From contig OZ252296.1 of NCBI GenBank assembly GCA_965250245.1, positions 1,736,001 to 1,800,000 of the forward strand: DNA of 64,000 nucleotides, read 5' to 3'. This document shows positions 49,818-58,067 of the stretch, piece by piece (the first letter of the stretch is position 1; each line of letters opens with the position of its first letter). The translations under genes were made by a program, and so were the position numbers. Below the pieces are notes generated by a model. It had not been told where the DNA came from. It did not search any database and saw nothing but the letters and a program-made list of their open reading frames with translations. Source of the stretch: JABDIP01 sp965250245. GTDB lineage: Bacteria; Pseudomonadota; Alphaproteobacteria; DSM-16000; Inquilinaceae.

Positions 49818-51062
49818 CTAGTGCGCCGCCAACGTCCGTTCGATCCTTCGGAAACGCGGCTCGCGCCGCAGCGGGTCGATGTCGGGGTCGCGTGCCAGAA
49901 GGGCCGCGTGGGACCAGCCCCGGTCAACCGCCGCCTCCAGCGTGTCGAGGGCCTGCCGGACCTCGCCGGCGCGGGAGAAGAAGCAGACCAGGTAGTAGGA
50001 CATCGGATCGTGATGCCCGAGCAGCCGTTCGCTCAGGGCAAAGGCATCCTGCGGCTTGCCCAGGTCGATGAGGCAGCAGGCCTTGTCGCACAGGGCGCGG
50101 AAATCCCCGGGATGGGCGCCGAGATGCATGTCGATGCGGTGGTCCGCCCGCACGATATCGGCGGTCGCGCGGGACTCGTCGCCCAGCCGCCGGCGCGCCT
50201 TGGCCGCCAGCACCAGGGAATGGAAATCCGCCGGCTTCAGCCGGGCCGCATGCTCCAGCATCGCCGCCGCCAACCCGTAGTCGCCCTGCGCGAAGCTGGT
50301 TCGGCCCAGCAGGTAGTGCGTGTCGAAGGAGTCCGGCCGCAGGTGCAGCGCCGTCTTGAACCGCTCATAGCCTGCGTCGACATCACCGGCGGCGGCCAGG
50401 GTGAGGCCGTAGGCGGCCTGTAGATCGGGTGAACTGGGATCAAGCCGCAAGGCCGCTTCGCAGGCGGCGAGCGCCTCCGCCAGCGGGTCGTCCGATGCCG
50501 GATAGTACATGTCCACGAATGCCAGGGATTTGGCGAGCCCGGCATAGGCCGGCACGTAGTCCGGATGGGACGCGATGATCCGGGAGAACCCGTCGACCGC
50601 CGACAGCGTGTGCTGCGTGCCGCCGCAATCGAAATGCCGGCACGCCTCCAGATAAGCCGCGTAGGCATTCAGGTCGATGGCGCCTGACGGTGAGGCGACA
50701 TCGCGCCGGGCATCGGATTGCGGCCAGCCGGCCATGTCGCCAGGCGGCCGCACATCGGCCAACAGACGGTATCCCGATTTGTGCACCGTCTCGATCAGCT
50801 TGGGCGCCCGGGGTTTGTCTCCCAGCGCCCGGCGCAGTTCGGCGACCGCGTGGGTCAGCACTTCCTCGCCAACGGTCACGTCGGGCCAGACCGCATCCAT
50901 AAGGTCCTCCCGACGCACGACCCTGCCGCCTGCCGCGACGAGCGTGGTGAGGACGGACATGGCCTTGGGCGACAGGCGTTGCCGCTCCGCGCCGCGGCTG
51001 ACGCGCCGAGACGCCGGGTCGATCAGCCATCCGGCCAACAGGAACGCTTCGGAACGGGTCAT
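49818..51062 (-). CDS. winged-helix DNA-binding/TPR-repeat regulator, paralogue of the plus-strand neighbour
   Basis: 414 residues with the same layout: a winged helix (RLSPKAMSVLTTLVAAGGRVVRREDLMDAVWPDVTVGEEVLTHAVAELRRALGD to GYRLLAD, about 30-100) and TPR-like helices (about 150-400). The C-terminus DRGWSHAALLARDPDIDPLRREPRFRRIERTL mirrors that of the neighbour. The DNA-binding part is much closer between the two than the TPR part, pointing to duplication and divergence of sensing. It is divergent from the peroxiredoxin gene. Confidence 0.85.
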   Translation of the reverse strand: MTRSEAFLLAGWLIDPASRRVSRGAERQRLSPKAMSVLTTLVAAGGRVVRREDLMDAVWPDVTVGEEVLTHAVAELRRALGDKPRAPKLIETVHKSGYRLLADVRPPGDMAGWPQSDARRDVASPSGAIDLNAYAAYLEACRHFDCGGTQHTLSAVDGFSRIIASHPDYVPAYAGLAKSLAFVDMYYPASDDPLAEALAACEAALRLDPSSPDLQAAYGLTLAAAGDVDAGYERFKTALHLRPDSFDTHYLLGRTSFAQGDYGLAAAMLEHAARLKPADFHSLVLAAKARRRLGDESRATADIVRADHRIDMHLGAHPGDFRALCDKACCLIDLGKPQDAFALSERLLGHHDPMSYYLVCFFSRAGEVRQALDTLEAAVDRGWSHAALLARDPDIDPLRREPRFRRIERTLAAH

Positions 51063-51328
51063 GGACAGTCTTCGCGATATGCGCGGCGAATTCGTTCAAT
51101 ACGCCGTCAGGTGGCATCCCGCTATCGCGGATGCAACCCGCGAATAACGCCAAACGAAATTGTTGGGCGGGCCGCGGTGCCGGGATCGCGATCTTCAGGA
51201 AATCAGTCGGATTCCTTCAGGTCTTTCCGGCCTGGCGGCGCTTGTGTGTGCCCGCGACGCCGCGACCGGCCGATTGCAGGGCCGCTCGTGGCGTTCCACG
51301 CATTCAGGATTCGCAAGGAGAGTGTTCG

Positions 51329-51988
51329 ATGACCCTCAAGATCGGGGAGACCGCCCCGGATTTCACCGCCATGACCACCGAAGGCCCGATCCGCTTCCAT
51401 GAGTGGATCGGAGACGGCTGGGCGATGCTGTTCTCGCACCCGAAGGACTTCACCCCGGTCTGCACGACCGAGCTGGGCTGCATGGCGGGCCTGAAGCCGG
51501 AATTCGACAAGCGCAGCTGCAAGATCATGGGCCTCAGCGTCGACCCGGTGGACAGCCACGCCAGCTGGTCCGCCGATATCGAGGAGACCCAGGGTCACGC
51601 CCCGAACTTCCCGATGATCGCCGACACCGACCTTGCGGTCTCCAAGCTCTACGGCATGCTGCCGGCGGAAGCGGGGAACAGCGCCGACGGTCGCACCGCG
51701 ATGGACAACGCCACCGTCCGCAACGTGTTCATCATCGGCCCGGACAAGACCGTCAAGCTGGTGCTGGTCTACCCGATGACCACCGGCCGGAACTTCGACG
51801 AGATCCTGCGGGTGCTGGACTCCATGCAGCTCACCGCCCGGCACAAGGTCGCCACTCCGGTGAACTGGCGCCAGGGCGAGGACGTGATCATCGTGCCCGC
51901 GGTCTCCGATGCGGATGCGAAGACCAGGTTCCCCGAAGGCTGGCGCGCGCCAAAACCCTATCTGCGGATCGTCGCCCAGCCCGGCTGA
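51329..51988 (+). CDS. 1-Cys peroxiredoxin (Prx6 type)
   Basis: 219 residues. The peroxidatic motif SHPKDFTPVCTTELGCM (47-63) carries the active Cys, with Thr and Arg of the pocket. The long C-terminal extension (LTARHKVATPVNWRQGEDVIIVP) and lack of a conserved resolving Cys mark the Prx6/1-Cys group. Reduces peroxides. ATG 51329 with AAGGAGA upstream. First gene after the divergent winged-helix/TPR regulator; the sulfurtransferase follows after 42 bp. Confidence 0.92.
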   Translation: MTLKIGETAPDFTAMTTEGPIRFHEWIGDGWAMLFSHPKDFTPVCTTELGCMAGLKPEFDKRSCKIMGLSVDPVDSHASWSADIEETQGHAPNFPMIADTDLAVSKLYGMLPAEAGNSADGRTAMDNATVRNVFIIGPDKTVKLVLVYPMTTGRNFDEILRVLDSMQLTARHKVATPVNWRQGEDVIIVPAVSDADAKTRFPEGWRAPKPYLRIVAQPG

Positions 51989-52030
51989 GCCTTCGCGACC
52001 CGATCAACCCCCAACGCAATGGAGACATCC

Positions 52031-52945
52031 ATGTCCTTCCATAAGACCCTTGCGTCGGTCGCGGCGGCGGCCGGCCTTTTGCTCACCCTTGCCGTGCCGC
52101 TGCCCGCCTCTGCGGCCGACTATGCCAATCCCGACCTGTTGGTCGAGACGGAAGACCTGGCCGGCCTCGCCAACGAGGCCAATATCAGCGCCGTCTTCGA
52201 GGGTGGCCGGGAGCTGCGCATCGTCGATGTGCGGCCCCGGGAGGCCTATGACGAAGGCCATATCCCCGGCGCGGTCCATCTCGGCGCCGACGACGTCGTC
52301 GACCCGACGGGTCATATCGACGGCACCCTGCTGCTGGACGCGAAGCTGGCGGAGATGCTCGGTGCGCTCGGCATCGACCGTGAGACCCGCGTCGTGCTCT
52401 ACGACGACCGCGGCGGTTTCCACGCCGCCCGCCTGTTCTGGATGCTGGAGTATTTCGGGCATCGCGACGTCGCGATCCTGAATGGCGGCTATCCCAAATG
52501 GGTGGAAGAGGGCCGCGACGTCACGACGGTCGCACCCCAGGTGCCGATGCGGACGTTCGGCCTGACGCCGATGCCGCGCCGGCTGGCCACTGCCGATTGG
52601 CTGATGGACCGCCGCACGGACGCGTCGACCGTGGTGATCGATGTGCGCCCGGTCGAGATGTATGCGGCGGGGCATATCCCCTGGGCGCAGAGCATTCCGT
52701 GGAGCCAGAACCTGGCCGAGGACGGCACGCTCAAATCCGCCGACACCCTGCGGGCGCATTTCGCGGCGCATGGCGTGACCCCGGACAAGAACGTCGTCGT
52801 GCACTGCCAGATCGGCAAGGCCGCGGCGCATTCCTACTTCGCGCTTCGCCTGCTCGGCTACCCGCAGGTCCGCAGCTACGACCGCTCCTGGGCCGAGTGG
52901 GGCTCGGACGGAAACCTGCCGGTGGCCGTCGACGAGGAGAGCTGA
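52031..52945 (+). CDS. exported tandem-rhodanese sulfurtransferase
   Basis: 304 residues. Sec signal peptide (HKTLASVAAAAGLLLTLAVPLPASAAD). Two rhodanese domains: the first (about 40-155) has RIVDVRPREAYDEGHIPGAVHLG but Asp where its catalytic Cys would be (LYDDRGG). The second (about 180-295) has the active loop VVHCQIGKAAAHS. The usual family arrangement is inactive N-domain and active C-domain. Start at ATG 52031, preceded by GGAGA; an ATG at 52019 overlaps that site. Confidence 0.88.
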   Translation: MSFHKTLASVAAAAGLLLTLAVPLPASAADYANPDLLVETEDLAGLANEANISAVFEGGRELRIVDVRPREAYDEGHIPGAVHLGADDVVDPTGHIDGTLLLDAKLAEMLGALGIDRETRVVLYDDRGGFHAARLFWMLEYFGHRDVAILNGGYPKWVEEGRDVTTVAPQVPMRTFGLTPMPRRLATADWLMDRRTDASTVVIDVRPVEMYAAGHIPWAQSIPWSQNLAEDGTLKSADTLRAHFAAHGVTPDKNVVVHCQIGKAAAHSYFALRLLGYPQVRSYDRSWAEWGSDGNLPVAVDEES

Positions 52946-52959
52946 CCAGCGTTTGGTCG

Positions 52960-52999
52960 CCGGGCCCGCCGACCGAACGAGGTCGGTCGGCGGGCCCGG
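52960..52999 (+). terminator. perfect 17-bp hairpin after the sulfurtransferase gene
   Basis: CCGGGCCCGCCGACCGA (52960-52976) pairs fully with TCGGTCGGCGGGCCCGG (52983-52999) around ACGAGG. 14 bp after the stop and 66 bp before the monooxygenase ATG. No U-run; terminator or mRNA 3' protector. Confidence 0.55.
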
Positions 53000-53065
53000 T
53001 GGCGGCTGACGGCGCGGCCAGCCGGGCACCGCCGCCCAACCCATCTTGACCAGGATTTGCAGACC

Positions 53066-54355
53066 ATGTTCAACAACCCCACGGCCGAGGGGCCGTTCGA
53101 CGTGATCGTCATCGGCGCCGGCCAGGCCGGCCTTGCGACCAGCTATTTCCTCGCGATGGCTGGCGTCTCCCATCTGGTGCTGGAGAAGGGCCGGATCGGT
53201 GAGAGCTGGCGATCGCAGCGCTGGGAGTCCTTCCGGCTGAATTCGCCGAATGCGCTCAACGGCCTGCCGGGCGCGCCCTATGACGGGCCCCTGCCTGACG
53301 GCTTCGACTCCGCCACCGATCTCGTCAGCGGCTTTGAGCGCTATGCCGCCCGCTTCGACCTGCCGGTACGGACCGGGGTCGAGGTCCGTTCGGTGGAGCG
53401 GAGCGAGGACAGCGACGGGTTCGTCGTGCGCACGCGGGACCAGAACGACCGTGAGCGAGACCTGCGCGCCCGCTCGGTGGTGGCGGCCTGCGGCATCCTG
53501 CGCAAGCCCAAGACCCCGGTGATTGCCCGGATGCTGCCCGAGGATATCGTGCAGCAGCACGCGGCCGACTACCGCAAACCCAAGGCGCTGCCCGATGGCG
53601 CGGTGCTGGTGGTCGGAAGCGCCCAGTCGGGCAGCCAGATCGCCGAGGACCTCGTTGGCGCCGGCCGCCAGGTCTATCTGTGCACCAGTAAGGTCGGCCG
53701 CCTGCCGCGCCGCTATCGCGGCAAGGACATCCTGGTCTGGTTCCGCGAGACCGGCTTCATGGACGTGGCCCGCGCCGAGCTGGCCGACCCGGCGATCACC
53801 CGCGCGGCGCAGGCCCAGGTCTCCGGCGTCGGCCGCCATGGCCACACGCTCAGCTATCAGTCGCTGCATCGCGACGGCGTGGTGCTGCTCGGCCGCCTGA
53901 CCGGCGTGGATGGCACCGAGTTGATGCTCGGCGACGACCTTCACGACAACATCCGCTTCGCCGACCGGAAATCGGCCGACGGCAAGCAGGAAGTCGACGC
54001 CTACATCACCCGCTACGGCATCCGCGCCCCGGCGCCGGAGGCCGATCCGGCCGACGCGCCCTGGACGGATTTCTGGACACTGCCCCAGCCGCGGCACCTC
54101 GACCTGCGCGAGGCCGGCATCCGCTCGGTCATCTGGGCGACGGGCTTCTCCGGCGACTTCTCCTGGCTGCGCCTGCCGGTCCTCGACGGCTTCGGCCAGC
54201 CGATGCATGAAGGCGGGATCGGCGCCATCCCCGGCATCTACTTCGTCGGCTTCCCGTGGCTGTCGAAGCGCAAATCCGGGATCATCTGGGGCGTGGAGGA
54301 AGACGCCGCGGCGATCACCCGTCACATCCTCGACCGCATGCGGCTGGCGGCGTAG
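53066..54355 (+). CDS. flavin-containing monooxygenase-like NAD(P)/FAD protein
   Basis: 429 residues. FAD motif VIVIGAGQAGLATSYFL (12-28), WRSQRWESFRLNSPNALNGLPG after it, second dinucleotide fold VLVVGSAQSGSQIAEDLVGAG near residue 180, and ATGF near residue 355. Resembles FMO/YUCCA-like and MnoX-type oxidases that hydroxylate N, S or carbonyl substrates. ATG 53066 used; a TTG at 53057 is the alternative. Confidence 0.85.
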   Translation: MFNNPTAEGPFDVIVIGAGQAGLATSYFLAMAGVSHLVLEKGRIGESWRSQRWESFRLNSPNALNGLPGAPYDGPLPDGFDSATDLVSGFERYAARFDLPVRTGVEVRSVERSEDSDGFVVRTRDQNDRERDLRARSVVAACGILRKPKTPVIARMLPEDIVQQHAADYRKPKALPDGAVLVVGSAQSGSQIAEDLVGAGRQVYLCTSKVGRLPRRYRGKDILVWFRETGFMDVARAELADPAITRAAQAQVSGVGRHGHTLSYQSLHRDGVVLLGRLTGVDGTELMLGDDLHDNIRFADRKSADGKQEVDAYITRYGIRAPAPEADPADAPWTDFWTLPQPRHLDLREAGIRSVIWATGFSGDFSWLRLPVLDGFGQPMHEGGIGAIPGIYFVGFPWLSKRKSGIIWGVEEDAAAITRHILDRMRLAA

Positions 54356-54395
54356 GCCACCGCTGCACGGCTCTCGTTCCGCCGCTTTGGACGTC

Positions 54396-54531
54396 AGCGC
54401 TTCCCCCTCACCCTCCCACTTCGTGGGCCCCTCCCTCTCCCCCAGGAGAGGGGGTTTCGCGGCGGTTGTTGGTTTCCCTCTCCTTGGGGAGAGGGAGGGG
54501 CCCACGAAGTGGGAGGGTGAGGGGGAGCGCT
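54396..54531. repeat. dispersed inverted-repeat element, ~136 bp
   Basis: Arms of about 45 bp, nearly identical as inverted copies: CCCTCACCCTCCCACTTCGT on the left and its complement on the right. Each arm holds its own mini-hairpin (CCCTCTCC..GGAGAGGG). It has no coding capacity. A related element lies at 61640-61764. The style is that of alphaproteobacterial intergenic palindromes. Confidence 0.8.
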
Positions 54532-54644
54532 GGCCGATCAATCGGAGTCCGGACCAACGGGCAGCAAGCCGTGACCATCGCCGGAGATTGCATCTTCGCC
54601 GCCCGCGTGCTGCGATCCCTGTCGGGCAAGACGGGGATCGCATC

Positions 54645-55892
54645 ATGACCACGCTTCTGTTCCGCAACGCCGCCCTGTTCGATGGCACCACGCCGCATCT
54701 GCGCGAAGGCTGCGACGTCGTCGTGGAGGGCGAGCGCATCGTCGACGTTTCCGACACGCCGATCACAACCGCCGTCGACATCACGATCAATCTCGGCGGC
54801 CGGACCCTGATGCCCGGCCTGATCGACGCGCATTTCCACGCCCTGGCGGTCGATCCGGACATCCGCAGGATCGAGGAGATGCCGGCCTCGATGCTGTCGA
54901 TCCGCGCCAAGGGGCTGCTGGAATCCGCCCTGTCGCGCGGCTTCACATCCGTGCGGGACGCGGCCGGCGCCGATTACGGGCTGGCCCGCGCCACCGAGAG
55001 CGGACTGATCCGGGGTCCGCGCCTGTTCTTCGCCGGCAAGGCGCTGTCGCAGACCGGCGGCCATGGCGACTTCTCCAGCCTGGAGAGCGCCACTACCGGC
55101 TATTACTGCCATTGCTGCCGGGGTGGGGCGAGCCTGGCCCATATCGCCGACGGGGTCGACGAGGTGCGCCGGGCGGCCCGACAGGAGCTGCGCCGTGGCG
55201 CCCACCAGATCAAGATCATGGCCTCGGGCGGCGTCGCCTCGCCCAGCGACCCGATCTGGAACCTGCAGTATTCCGAGGAGGAGATCCGCGCCGCGGTCTG
55301 GGAGGCCCATAGCTGGCAGGCCTATGTCATGGCCCATGCCTACACGCCGGAAGCGATCGCCCGCTGCGTGCGGTTCGGTGTGCGGTCGATCGAGCACGGC
55401 AACCTGATCGACGCGGAGACCGCGGCGCTGTGCGCCGAATACGGCGCCTACGTCGTGCCGACCCTGGTGACCTACGAATCCATGTCGCAGTTCGGCGCCG
55501 AGCAGGGCCTGCCCAAGGTCAGCCTCGACAAACTGCAGGAGGTCTCCGAAGCCGGCCTAGGCTCCCTGGAAATCCTCAAATCGGCTGGCGTCAAGATGGG
55601 CCTCGGCACCGACCTGCTGGGCGACATGCACGCCCACCAGTCCCGCGAGTTGTCCCTGCGCGCCGAAGTCCTGACCCCGGCCGAGATCCTGATCTCCGCC
55701 ACCTCGATGAACGCCGAGATCATGCAGCGCGAGGGCGAACTCGGCGTCGTCCGCCCCGGCGCCCTGGCCGACCTGCTGGTTGTCGACGGCGACCCGCTGG
55801 AGGACATCAACCTGCTGGAACACCAGGGCCGCAACCTGATGGCCATCATGAAGGGCGGGGCATTCGTCAAGACCGCGCTGGAGGCCCTCTAG
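54645..55892 (+). CDS. amidohydrolase-superfamily metal-dependent hydrolase
   Basis: 415 residues. Metal ligands: DAHFHAL (HxH, about 59-65), Lys in KIMASGG (about 190), His in VMAHAYTPE, His in SIEHGNL, and Asp in GLGTDLL (about 324). A C-terminal small domain ends with GVVRPGALADLLVVDGDPLEDI. Typical of the prolidase/imidazolonepropionase-like group; substrate unknown. ATG 54645 chosen at MTTLLFRNAALFDG; upstream in-frame residues come from the repeat. Confidence 0.9.
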   Translation: MTTLLFRNAALFDGTTPHLREGCDVVVEGERIVDVSDTPITTAVDITINLGGRTLMPGLIDAHFHALAVDPDIRRIEEMPASMLSIRAKGLLESALSRGFTSVRDAAGADYGLARATESGLIRGPRLFFAGKALSQTGGHGDFSSLESATTGYYCHCCRGGASLAHIADGVDEVRRAARQELRRGAHQIKIMASGGVASPSDPIWNLQYSEEEIRAAVWEAHSWQAYVMAHAYTPEAIARCVRFGVRSIEHGNLIDAETAALCAEYGAYVVPTLVTYESMSQFGAEQGLPKVSLDKLQEVSEAGLGSLEILKSAGVKMGLGTDLLGDMHAHQSRELSLRAEVLTPAEILISATSMNAEIMQREGELGVVRPGALADLLVVDGDPLEDINLLEHQGRNLMAIMKGGAFVKTALEAL

Positions 55893-55905
55893 CGCCGCCG
55901 CATTC

Positions 55906-56307
55906 CTAGGGCTGCGGCAGAGGCTGGTCGTGGGCGACCACCACCAGCTTCTTGAACGGCGCCTTGAAGGTCCATTGGGTCCGCATGCCCTTGAACCAGG
56001 CCCCGACATCGCCGGCCTTGAGGTGCTTCTCCTCGCCGGTGTCGAGCAGCTTGATCGTCACTTCGCCTTCCAGCACCAGGAAGGTCTCGTCGCCCGCGAA
56101 GGAGGTGTAGACCGGGCTGGTGCACGAGTCCTGTATCCGCCAGATCCCGGCAAGCAGCGTGCCGTCCCCCGATCCGCCGGCACGGATGGGGTGGATTTCG
56201 CCGAACTGGACCATTCCCTGTCCCGGCTCGAAATACTCGAAGGGGACGAAGTCGGTGACATCCGTGCTCGACGTGATGAACTCCGCCATCGTCGCAGCGA
56301 CATCCAT
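55906..56307 (-). CDS. cupin-domain protein (DUF861/cupin_3)
   Basis: 133 residues. Cupin strands: GDETFLVLEGEVTIKLLDTGEEKHLKAGDVGAWFKGMRTQWTF, where usual metal His positions are partly replaced. A single small barrel; binding partner unknown. AAGGAGG lies upstream of the ATG at 56307. Convergent with the amidohydrolase gene, 13 bp apart. Confidence 0.83.
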   Translation of the reverse strand: MDVAATMAEFITSSTDVTDFVPFEYFEPGQGMVQFGEIHPIRAGGSGDGTLLAGIWRIQDSCTSPVYTSFAGDETFLVLEGEVTIKLLDTGEEKHLKAGDVGAWFKGMRTQWTFKAPFKKLVVVAHDQPLPQP

Positions 56308-56357
56308 TGCCTCTCCTCCTTTTCTTGCTCAGCCCCGCCTGGCAGCGCCGGTCGGCG

Positions 56358-56373
56358 ACAACCGTCGGGTTGT
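56358..56373. promoter_or_regulatory. palindrome upstream of the cupin gene
   Basis: ACAACC-GTCG-GGTTGT, perfect 6-bp arms, 50 bp upstream of the cupin start. Possibly an operator; no recurrence seen elsewhere in the window. Confidence 0.3.
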
Positions 56374-56463
56374 ACGTCTTGGGCAAGGGCAGCGTAGGGG
56401 AGACCGGCGAACCGTACCAGGCGTTCAACCGGTTTGACGGCGTCGAGCTGTGGTTTTCGGAGT

Positions 56464-56937
56464 CTACGGCGCCGAGCTGAGGTCCAGCGTGAAGAAGACG
56501 CTGTGCGGGTCGAGCGCGTAATAGGCGAAGGGTGGGCATTCGTCGAAACCCAGGCCCTGATAGAGCGCCCGGGCCGGCGCGAATCCCTCCATCGAGCCGG
56601 TCTCCAGGCTGAGCCTTTGGAAACCGCGCTCGCGGGCCTCCGCGATGATGTGCAGGGCCACCTGCCGGGCCACGCCGTTGCCGCGAAAGGCCTCGGCCGT
56701 GTGCATCGATTTCAGCTCCGCATGCCGCGCGTCGAGCGCCTTCAGGGCGCCGCAGCCGGCGATGGCGTCTCCCGCCCAGGCGGTCCAGAAGGTGATGTCC
56801 GGCGCGACCAGCGACTCCGCCCCCAGCGCGTGGATGCTGGTCGCAGGCGAGTGCAGCTCCGCGTGATCGAGATGGGCCCGGATGAGTCCGGCCGCCGCGC
56901 CGGTCGCCGGATCGTCTTCGCGGATCGTCAGCTGCAT
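56464..56937 (-). CDS. GNAT-family N-acetyltransferase (PhnO-like)
   Basis: 157 residues. ELKSMHTAEAFRGNGVARQVALHIIAEARERGFQRLSLETGSM contains the acetyl-CoA loop RGNGVA (R-x-x-G-x-A). The C-terminus ARALYQGLGFDECPPFAYYALDPHSVFF is the standard GNAT end. Start set at ATG 56937 (MQLTIRED); an upstream ATG at 56985 adds 16 unlikely residues. Confidence 0.88.
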   Translation of the reverse strand: MQLTIREDDPATGAAAGLIRAHLDHAELHSPATSIHALGAESLVAPDITFWTAWAGDAIAGCGALKALDARHAELKSMHTAEAFRGNGVARQVALHIIAEARERGFQRLSLETGSMEGFAPARALYQGLGFDECPPFAYYALDPHSVFFTLDLSSAP

Positions 56938-57054
56938 GACTTCGAGGTTTCCGCATTTGCCAGTGCGATCGAATTGTGAAGACAATTCGACGATCGAGCA
57001 CTTGGATTATTGTCTGGGATCAATGGGCTGGACGTGGACGTTGGACACCTCATC

Positions 57055-57477
57055 ATGCCGGAAACGGCGGTGCGCCTGGCGCCGGATGCAGCGGATGCGG
57101 ATATCCTGAGAATCGCCAACCGGTGGGCGGCGTTGCTGGCCGAGGAGGATTATGGGGCGGCCTACGGCATGACGGCGCACGAGCCCGATTTCGCCTGGAC
57201 GCCGGCGCTCATCGGCACGGTGATCAACGGTTATGGCAGCCCGGAGCCGCATCCCGACGGTCCTTTCCGGGTGACCGACCTTGAGGCCGCGACAGGCGGG
57301 CCGACGCCCCGCCACGCTGTGGAATGGTTCGACCCGGTCGCCAATGCAGGCCGTCTCGGATCTGTATGGTTCGACCTGCCGTTGAACGGCGCATGGTCGG
57401 ACCTGACCGCGACCTTCGCCATCTGGAAGCCGGACGACCGGATTGTCCTGGCCTTGAACGAGATCCATGTGTTCTAG
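57055..57477 (+). CDS. hypothetical protein
   Basis: 140 residues from ATG 57055 (a TTG at 57010 is possible). Helical start ILRIANRWAALLAEEDYGAAYGM then a beta-rich part with SVWFDLPLNGAWSDLTATFAIWKPDDRIVLALNEIHVF. The order recalls NTF2-like cone folds, but I cannot assign a family with confidence. No signal peptide. Confidence 0.65.
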   Translation: MPETAVRLAPDAADADILRIANRWAALLAEEDYGAAYGMTAHEPDFAWTPALIGTVINGYGSPEPHPDGPFRVTDLEAATGGPTPRHAVEWFDPVANAGRLGSVWFDLPLNGAWSDLTATFAIWKPDDRIVLALNEIHVF

Positions 57478-57530
57478 CGACCGGACCGGCCAACTGCGGT
57501 AGGCTTCGCCCATGGTGGAAGGGGGAGCAG

Positions 57531-58067
57531 GTGGACGAAGACATCAGGTACCTGATCGCGCAGGGCGAGGCCTGGATCAGAGAGCAGCGGGCGCTCCATC
57601 GACCCGACGCTTCGCCCCTGACTGACCGGGCGGCGGCGACCCTGGCACCCTTCTTCGGCCCCGACATCATCGGCTCGGTCCGGTTCAAATCCGTCCCCGT
57701 CGTCGAGAACCCCGGCTTCTACAAGGAGCTGGAGGCGGCGGGCCGGCCGATCCCGATCGATTTCTCCGACACCCATGGCATCACATTCGAAGACACCGTC
57801 CTGCTGTCGGAGCGATACGTGGCGGCGGATGGCCCGCCCATGAGCCTGCTGTTCCACGAGCTGGTGCACATGGTCCAGTATCGGCTGCTTGGCGTCGGCG
57901 GCTTCGTCGAGCGCTATGTGACCGGCTGGGCGGAGAACGGTTTCGAGTACATGGCGATCCCGCTGGAACGGGACGCCTATGATCTGGAAGACCGCTTCAC
58001 GGCGAACCCGCACACGCCGTTTCCGGTCCGCGCCGAGGTCTCCAGACGGCTGGGCCTGGCGCTCTAG
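57531..58067 (+). CDS. putative zinc-binding metallopeptidase-like protein (HExxH)
   Basis: 178 residues from GTG 57531, which has GGGGGAG upstream. LLFHELVHMVQYRLLGVGGFVERYV near residue 105-130 carries HELVH, as in DUF4157-like zinc proteins, and a downstream ERDAYDLE could supply the third ligand. There is no signal peptide, so if active it works in the cytosol. Ends tail-to-tail with the SnoaL gene, sharing CTAG. Confidence 0.72.
   Translation: MDEDIRYLIAQGEAWIREQRALHRPDASPLTDRAAATLAPFFGPDIIGSVRFKSVPVVENPGFYKELEAAGRPIPIDFSDTHGITFEDTVLLSERYVAADGPPMSLLFHELVHMVQYRLLGVGGFVERYVTGWAENGFEYMAIPLERDAYDLEDRFTANPHTPFPVRAEVSRRLGLAL

Noticed and set aside
54396..54531. CRISPR-like or IS end
   Set aside because: There are only two inverted arms, no spacers and no transposase. 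It fits an intergenic palindromic repeat.
52004..54946. 980-codon minus-strand open frame
   Set aside because: Antisense to sulfurtransferase, monooxygenase and part of the amidohydrolase, and passes through a dispersed repeat. It shows no protein-family features.
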